Source: Planctomycetota bacterium
GTDB taxonomy: Bacteria; Planctomycetota; UBA1135; GCA-002686595
DNA: 16,419 nucleotides
Direction: 5' to 3'
NCBI GenBank assembly: GCA_022447405.1
Contig: JAKVCE010000019.1
Span: 1 to 16,419, forward strand
Within the stretch, counting starts at the first letter, position 1. The number at the start of each line of letters is the position of its first letter. Both the position numbers and the translations under genes were made by a program. Below are positions 12,312 to 16,419 of this stretch, in pieces. The notes beneath the pieces are model-generated. The model made no database searches and was not told where the DNA came from. It saw only the letters and a list, made by a program, of their open reading frames with translations.

Positions 12312-13328
12312 TTGAAGAGACAAACACTAGCCCTCGCGCTCCTCGCCCTCTCGTCTCTCGCCTCTTCCATGGCGGCGGGCGGTGGTGATGGTGAGGCGAA
12401 GGCTGAGCGCTTCTCCTTCGACGAGGGCGTCGAGTACATGGTGAAGGTCTCGAAGGAGTGGCGCGATGAGCGCGAGTGCGTGACCTGCCACACGAACGGC
12501 TGGGGGCTCGCGGCGCAGCCGGTAATCTCGCCTGGCTCGGAAGAGGTCGCGGACGGAAGGGCCTTCGCGCAGGGCTACTTGATGGGCTTCATCAAGGGGG
12601 ACTCCAAGCCCGGCGGTCAGTACGGGAGTGTGGAGGGCAAGGTGGCGACAGCGGCCTTCTTGGCGCTGAGCGACGCGCGGAGCAGCGATGAAGTACACGA
12701 GGCGACGCGGGCTGGGCTCGATCACGCCTGGGAGCTCCTCGATGACAGCGGGACTTGGGAGTCCTGGCTGCAGTGCAACTGGCCTCCCTTTGAGTCAGAC
12801 GCAGAGTACGGGCCGACGCTGATGCTCATCGCTCTAGGAGAACTGGAAGACGCAGCGAAGATCACGTCAGCTGACCGGCGCGCGACGAAGCGCATGCTCG
12901 ATTACCTCAAGGCGAATGAGCCGATGAGTCTGCACGCGAAGGCCATGAGGCTCTGGGCCGCAGAGCACTGGTCCAAGGCGGCCCCGTCCAAGGATCGGCG
13001 GGCTTGGAAGAAGGAGCTCCTCGAGGCTCAGGCTGAGGACGGGGGCTGGTCCATGGCCTCACTCTCAGGGCCCGCGTGGAAGCGCGACGGGGGCGAGCCA
13101 CAGACCACGACGAGTGAGGCCTATCCGACCGCCTTCAGCGTCTACGTCCTCCTCATGACCGGGGCGGAGCGCACGGACGATGCGGTGGCGGCGGGGCTCA
13201 AGTGGCTGCGCGCCAACCAGCGCGAGGGCGGCGACTGGTACACGCGCTCGCCGCGGCGTGACGGCAAGCACTACATCAGCCGCAGCGCGACGGCCTTCGC
13301 CCTGATGGCGCTCGCGGAGGAGGAGTAG
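12312..13328 (+). CDS. exported CXXCH protein with terpenoid-cyclase-like repeats
   Basis: The 338-residue product must start at TTG 12312 to keep its signal peptide (MKRQTLALALLALSSLASSM, then AAGGG); the first ATG (12369) lies after it. A single heme c site C56-V-T-C-H60 follows. Residues about 105-335 are helical repeats of the prenyltransferase/squalene-oxidase (alpha/alpha toroid) type, with QW-like motifs at Q240-AEDGGW and KWLRANQREGGDW (297-309). Squalene cyclases are much longer and have a DXDD acid motif, which I do not see; this is not a cyclase by sequence. A periplasmic heme-binding toroid is the plain reading, with a binding or redox role. It starts 9 nt after the enzyme gene's stop, with no clear Shine-Dalgarno, so translation is probably coupled; it ends 3 nt before the transporter. 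Confidence 0.8.
   Translation: MKRQTLALALLALSSLASSMAAGGGDGEAKAERFSFDEGVEYMVKVSKEWRDERECVTCHTNGWGLAAQPVISPGSEEVADGRAFAQGYLMGFIKGDSKPGGQYGSVEGKVATAAFLALSDARSSDEVHEATRAGLDHAWELLDDSGTWESWLQCNWPPFESDAEYGPTLMLIALGELEDAAKITSADRRATKRMLDYLKANEPMSLHAKAMRLWAAEHWSKAAPSKDRRAWKKELLEAQAEDGGWSMASLSGPAWKRDGGEPQTTTSEAYPTAFSVYVLLMTGAERTDDAVAAGLKWLRANQREGGDWYTRSPRRDGKHYISRSATAFALMALAEEE
13316..13325 (+). promoter_or_regulatory. strong ribosome binding site inside the preceding gene
   Basis: GGAGGAGGAG encodes the last Glu codons of the CXXCH protein and ends 6 nt before the GTG at 13332. It decides that start and ties translation of the transporter to the end of the upstream gene. Confidence 0.65.
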
Positions 13329-13331
13329 CCC

Positions 13332-14774
13332 GTGGGCGCCGCGCGCTTCGGCTCGAGGCTCGGGATGATGCTCGCCATGCTCGGCATGGCGGTCGGCACC
13401 GGGAACATCTGGCGCTTCCCGCGCATCGCCGCGCAGAACGGCGGGGGTGAGTTCCTCGTCGCCTGGGTCGTCTTCCTCTTCGCCTGGTCGATCCCCTTGG
13501 TGCTCCTCGAGTTCGGCATGGGGCGCAAGCTCCGCTGCGGGCCGATCCGCGCCTTCGGGACCTTGCTCGGACCGCGCTTCGCCTGGATGGGCTCCTTCTG
13601 CGTCTTCGTGACAGCGGCGATCGCCTTCTACTACTCGGTCGTCGCGGGCTGGACCTTCCGCTTCGCCGGCGCCTCGCTCATGGGCGAGCTGCAAGGCACG
13701 GAGCCAGAGGCCTTCTGGGAGTCCTTCACGACCTCCTGGTGGCCGATCCTCCCGCACGCTCTCGCGGTGGGCTTCGCGACGGTCGTCGTCGCGCGCGGTG
13801 TGAACTCGATCGAGCGCGTCGCGAAGGTGCTCATGCCTGCGCTCCTCGTGCTCGTCTTGATCCTCACGGGGAGGGCCCTGACGCTCCCCGGTGCGGGAGA
13901 CGGGCTGGACTTCCTCTTCAGCGTGGACTGGAGCGCGCTCGGGAACGCGCGGCTCTGGGTGGAGGCGCTGACTCAAAATGCTTGGGACACGGGCGCAGGG
14001 TGGGGGCTCGTCCTCTGCTACGCCGCGTACCTCCGAGAGAAGGAGGACACGGTCCAGAACGCCTTCGTCTTGCCCACAGCCAACAACCTGATCTCGCTCA
14101 TCGCAGGGGTGATGGTGATGTGCACCGTCTTCTCCATGGTCACAGACGCAGCAGCGCGAGAGGAGATCTTCAAGGAGACCAACGCCGGCCTCACCTTCAT
14201 CGAGATGCCCAAGCTCTTCGGAGAGATGCTCGGCGGCCGCTGGCTGATGGTGCTCTTCTTCTCCGCCCTCGCTGTCGCCGCCGTGACGAGCCTGATCTCG
14301 ATGTTCGAGGTCGTCTCGCGCGCTCTCGTCGACGCAGGGGTGGAGCGCACCCGCGCGGTCTACACCGTCGGGGCTGCGGTCTTCCTCTTCGGGTTGCCCT
14401 CGGCCGTGTTCATCGACTTCCTCGACAACCAGGACTGGGTGTGGGGCGTCTCCCTGATGCTCTCGGGTCTCTTCTTCGCCATCGCGGGGATCGCTTGCAA
14501 GCCCAAGAGCTTCCGCGAGGAGCACCTGAACCACGCGGACTCCAAGTGGCGCGTCGGCCGCTGGTGGGACTTCGTGATCGGGGTCCTCGTCCCAGTCCAA
14601 GCGGTCGTGCTCTTCGTCTGGATGCTCGTCCAGGCCGCAGGCTGGGAGGAGGACTGGCTCGACCCCTTCGGGAAGACGAACGTGGGCACGGTGCTCTTCC
14701 AGGTGGGGCTCGTCTTCTTGGGCTTGATCCTCGCGAACCGCTGGATCGCTCAGCGCTCGATGCCTGAGGAATGA
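13332..14774 (+). CDS. sodium-coupled solute transporter, NSS (SLC6/LeuT) family
   Basis: The 480-residue protein is a LeuT-fold symporter that would import an amino-acid-like solute with Na+ across the inner membrane. About 11-12 hydrophobic segments are visible. TM1 has the family signature AVGTGNIWRFP (20-30), with N25 and R28 matching LeuT N27 and R30. TM2 ends at EFGMGR. TM8 has AAVTS (316-320), matching the Na2-site residues A351, T354 and S355. TM6 reads QNAWDTGAGWG (215-225): aligned without gaps from the shared Q and Y residues, D219 falls where LeuT has Na1-ligand T254, and G221 where it has S256, so substrate handling probably differs from LeuT. Start is GTG with a strong Shine-Dalgarno 6 nt upstream. 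Third gene of the operon, beside an enzyme that may act on amino-acid derivatives. Confidence 0.95.
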   Translation: MGAARFGSRLGMMLAMLGMAVGTGNIWRFPRIAAQNGGGEFLVAWVVFLFAWSIPLVLLEFGMGRKLRCGPIRAFGTLLGPRFAWMGSFCVFVTAAIAFYYSVVAGWTFRFAGASLMGELQGTEPEAFWESFTTSWWPILPHALAVGFATVVVARGVNSIERVAKVLMPALLVLVLILTGRALTLPGAGDGLDFLFSVDWSALGNARLWVEALTQNAWDTGAGWGLVLCYAAYLREKEDTVQNAFVLPTANNLISLIAGVMVMCTVFSMVTDAAAREEIFKETNAGLTFIEMPKLFGEMLGGRWLMVLFFSALAVAAVTSLISMFEVVSRALVDAGVERTRAVYTVGAAVFLFGLPSAVFIDFLDNQDWVWGVSLMLSGLFFAIAGIACKPKSFREEHLNHADSKWRVGRWWDFVIGVLVPVQAVVLFVWMLVQAAGWEEDWLDPFGKTNVGTVLFQVGLVFLGLILANRWIAQRSMPEE

Positions 14775-14861
14775 GCGGGAGTGAGCGCTGCAGCAGCTCA
14801 GTGAACGATCCTCGCCGCTTGGGTTAACCTAGCCGCTCGCTCGTTCAGCGCCCCCGTGACG
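14775..14861 (+). promoter_or_regulatory. 87-bp gap before the PSD1-type gene
   Basis: No gene fits here. A TTGGGTTAACCT stretch (about 14818-14829) contains a TAACCT that could serve as a -10 element, without a convincing -35. No T-tract hairpin follows the transporter stop, so read-through from the operon into the PSD1 gene is possible. No clear Shine-Dalgarno precedes ATG 14862; GTG 14856 in the same frame is an alternative start. Confidence 0.3.
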
Positions 14862-16419
14862 ATGGAATACACAAGAGAGGCAACGCTCATAGCCCGCGCC
14901 GCCGCGCTGGTGCTCCTCACAGGAGGCATCGCTGTAGGCCAGTCGGAGGAGGAGCCGGGAGCGCAGGCTGAGGAGACGGCTCGCCCCTCGCTCCAAGAGC
15001 TGAAGGTGATCGGCTCGCTCTAGCTACCGAGCGCGCGAGCTCCAAGGCGGCGATCCCGCAGAGCCCAGCTCGGACCTCCAGACCTTCGAACGAGACATCA
15101 AGCCGATCCTCGCGGCGGCCTGCTTCACGTGCCACGGAGAAGAGAAGCAGAAGGGCGGCGTCCGCATCGACGCGCTGGACCCAGACCTGTTCGAGGGGAG
15201 CGATGTGGACTGGTGGCTTGAGGTCCTTGGCGTCCTGACCAACGCGGAGATGCCTCCCGAGGACGCCGCTCCGCTCACGGATGAGGATCGAAACAAGGTG
15301 ATCGAGTGGTTGTCGGCGGAGATCCAGGCCGCCTCCTCTGCGCGTCGCGCGACGGCAGAGCACTCCTCCTTCAGACGGATGGCTCGCTATGAGTACAACT
15401 ACGCCCTGCAGGATCTCTTAGGGCTGCCCTTTGACTTCGCAGAGGATCTGCCGCCGGATCCGATCTCAGAGGACGGCTTCCAGAACAGCTCTGAGCACCT
15501 CCACCTCACCGCTCCACAGCTGCAGGCCTACATGGAGTCGGCTCGCAAGGCGCTCAGGTTGGCGACGGTCACAGGGGAGCGACCCGAGCTCGTCCGCTGG
15601 GGCATCACCATGAAGGACGCAGCGGCTCGCGAGTGGGAGCGGCAGGACCAGCAGCTCAACGGGATCCGTGAGGAGCACAAGGACGACCCAGAGAAGATGG
15701 AGGCTGAGCTGGAGCGCAAGATGGCCAGCTTCACCAACCGCCCAGGGGGCGTTCACTATGAGCAACTCTCTACGGAGAGGAAGGCTAGGCAGACCTGGGC
15801 CTATGACGGAGCCAGGTATGCGTGGGCGCCGGTGGAAGAGCTCCCCGAGCTGCCTCTCGCCTCCGACGAGATCGCGATCGTCCCGCCTGGGCATCGGATG
15901 ATCGTTGAGCTGGGCAACCAGATCCCAGAGCGGGGCATGCTGCGCGTCCGTGTGCGCGCCTCGCGTGGGAGCGCAGAGGGCCCCGCGCCCAGCATGGAGC
16001 TGGAGTTCGGATGGCAGGCGAGCAACGACTCCCGCGCGACGCTGCAGATCGGTCAGGACGGACTGGTCGTGGACGCGACCAGAGACGCGCCAAGGTTCTA
16101 TGAGTGGGATGTCCCGCTGAGCCAGATCTATCCGCGCAACTGGGTGCGGAAGACCGCAGAGATGGGCGCCCTCCCGAGCCCGTCCGAGTTCATCAAGCTG
16201 GCGAACACCTCCATCTCCGGCGGGGCCCTCCACATCGACTACGTCGAGGTCATCGCGCCGGTGTACGAGGCGTGGCCGCCTGACTCACACACTCGCATCT
16301 TCGCCCCGAGCGACCGCCAAGGCGACGAGCGCGTGTATGCCCGAGAGATCCTCGGGAGCTTCATGCCGCGCGCGTGGCGTCGCGGGGTGAGCGCGGAGGA
16401 GGTGCAGCACAAGCTGGAC
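14862..16419 (+). CDS. PSD1-type planctomycete cytochrome c protein, frameshifted, cut by window end
   Basis: Two frames are needed. From ATG 14862 a signal peptide (MEYTREATLIARAAALVLLT, then GGIAVGQ) and an acidic linker run to TAG 15021-15023. The body lies in the next frame, open from 15010 to the window edge, with no ATG, GTG, TTG or CTG before the heme motif. It has a PSCyt1 domain (FERDIKPILAAACFTCHGEE; C-F-T-C-H at 15121-15135; probable axial Met in MPPED at 15250), then DUF1587 (MARYEYNYALQDLLGLPFDF), a ~200-residue beta-rich insert, and the beginning of DUF1595 (RIFAPSDR, REILGSFMPRAWRR). DUF1592, DUF1588 and DUF1585 are expected beyond the window. Such proteins are exported, carry one covalent heme, and have no settled function. 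A sequencing error or a disrupted gene is most likely; see findings. It lies 87 bp after the transporter. Confidence 0.85.
15010..15020 (+). other. interval in which the PSD1 reading frame must shift
   Basis: The body frame is closed upstream by TGA 15007-15009 and the signal-peptide frame is closed by TAG 15021-15023, so the join has to be in these 11 bases (TCGGCTCGCTC). Dropping one base at the CTC-TAG-C boundary gives ...VIGSL-SYRARELQGGD.... An AGGTGATC just upstream (15004-15011) matches the complement of the 16S 3' end, but sits 6 nt from CTC, farther than in the prfB +1 site. Confidence 0.7.

Noticed and set aside
12312..13328. Squalene-hopene cyclase
   Set aside because: Half the usual length, no DXDD motif, an N-terminal signal peptide and a CXXCH site; only the QW-type repeats are shared.
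13065..14600. A 511-codon open frame on the minus strand opposite the transporter and the CXXCH protein gene
   Set aside because: Its translation is Arg/Glu/Asp/His-rich low-complexity sequence, as expected from the antisense of GC-rich codons. The plus strand encodes a clear NSS transporter.
15010..15023. Programmed +1 frameshift of the prfB type
   Set aside because: The CTC-TAG-C layout is suggestive, but the SD-like element is too far upstream and slippage from CTC to TCT leaves a mismatch at the middle codon base. Kept only as a low-likelihood option in the finding.

Overview
This is a GC-rich window that looks like part of a Planctomycetota chromosome. Four things point there: a PSD1-type protein with a planctomycete cytochrome c domain followed by DUF1587 and the start of DUF1595; two secreted formylglycine-type sulfatases; large secreted proteins with Cys-rich 'NDDC...CNDD' repeats and a 'CPCGN' C-terminal module; and a CXXCH protein with terpene-cyclase-like repeats. 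The secreted repeat proteins recall deep-branching marine planctomycetes of the Saltatorellus/Engelhardtia kind, but this is an impression, not a placement. I see no rRNA, tRNA, IS element, phage gene or CRISPR array.

Layout. Positions 1-7846 hold three minus-strand genes for exported proteins: a long N-terminal domain plus MAM/jelly-roll-like protein (100-2346), a protein with three PPC-like repeats (2481-4382), and its larger paralogue with six repeats (4637-7846). The two paralogues share a ~150-residue C-terminal module. The first gene breaks off inside that module and ends in an out-of-frame foreign tail. Positions 8098-11153 hold two sulfatases that converge and share 43 bp at their 3' ends. 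Positions 11199-14774 look like a tight plus-strand operon: an enolase-superfamily enzyme, a CXXCH/terpenoid-cyclase-fold protein starting at TTG, and a Na+-coupled transporter of the NSS (SLC6/LeuT) family. From 14862 to the window edge lies the PSD1-type cytochrome c gene, whose signal peptide and heme domain are in different frames.

How they may work together. All products except the enolase-type enzyme and the transporter appear exported. The sulfatases would desulfate polysaccharides or other sulfate esters outside the cytoplasm. The enolase-superfamily enzyme resembles the proline-betaine/hydroxyproline racemase-dehydratase group, and the NSS transporter beside it suggests uptake and conversion of an amino-acid-like solute (inference). 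The two single-heme proteins suggest periplasmic redox chemistry linked to the same locus. The best points for a second look are the frameshift in the PSD1 gene (15010-15020), the foreign tail of the first gene (about 72-213), the CXXCH-toroid protein in a transporter operon, and the unusual Na1-site residue of the transporter.
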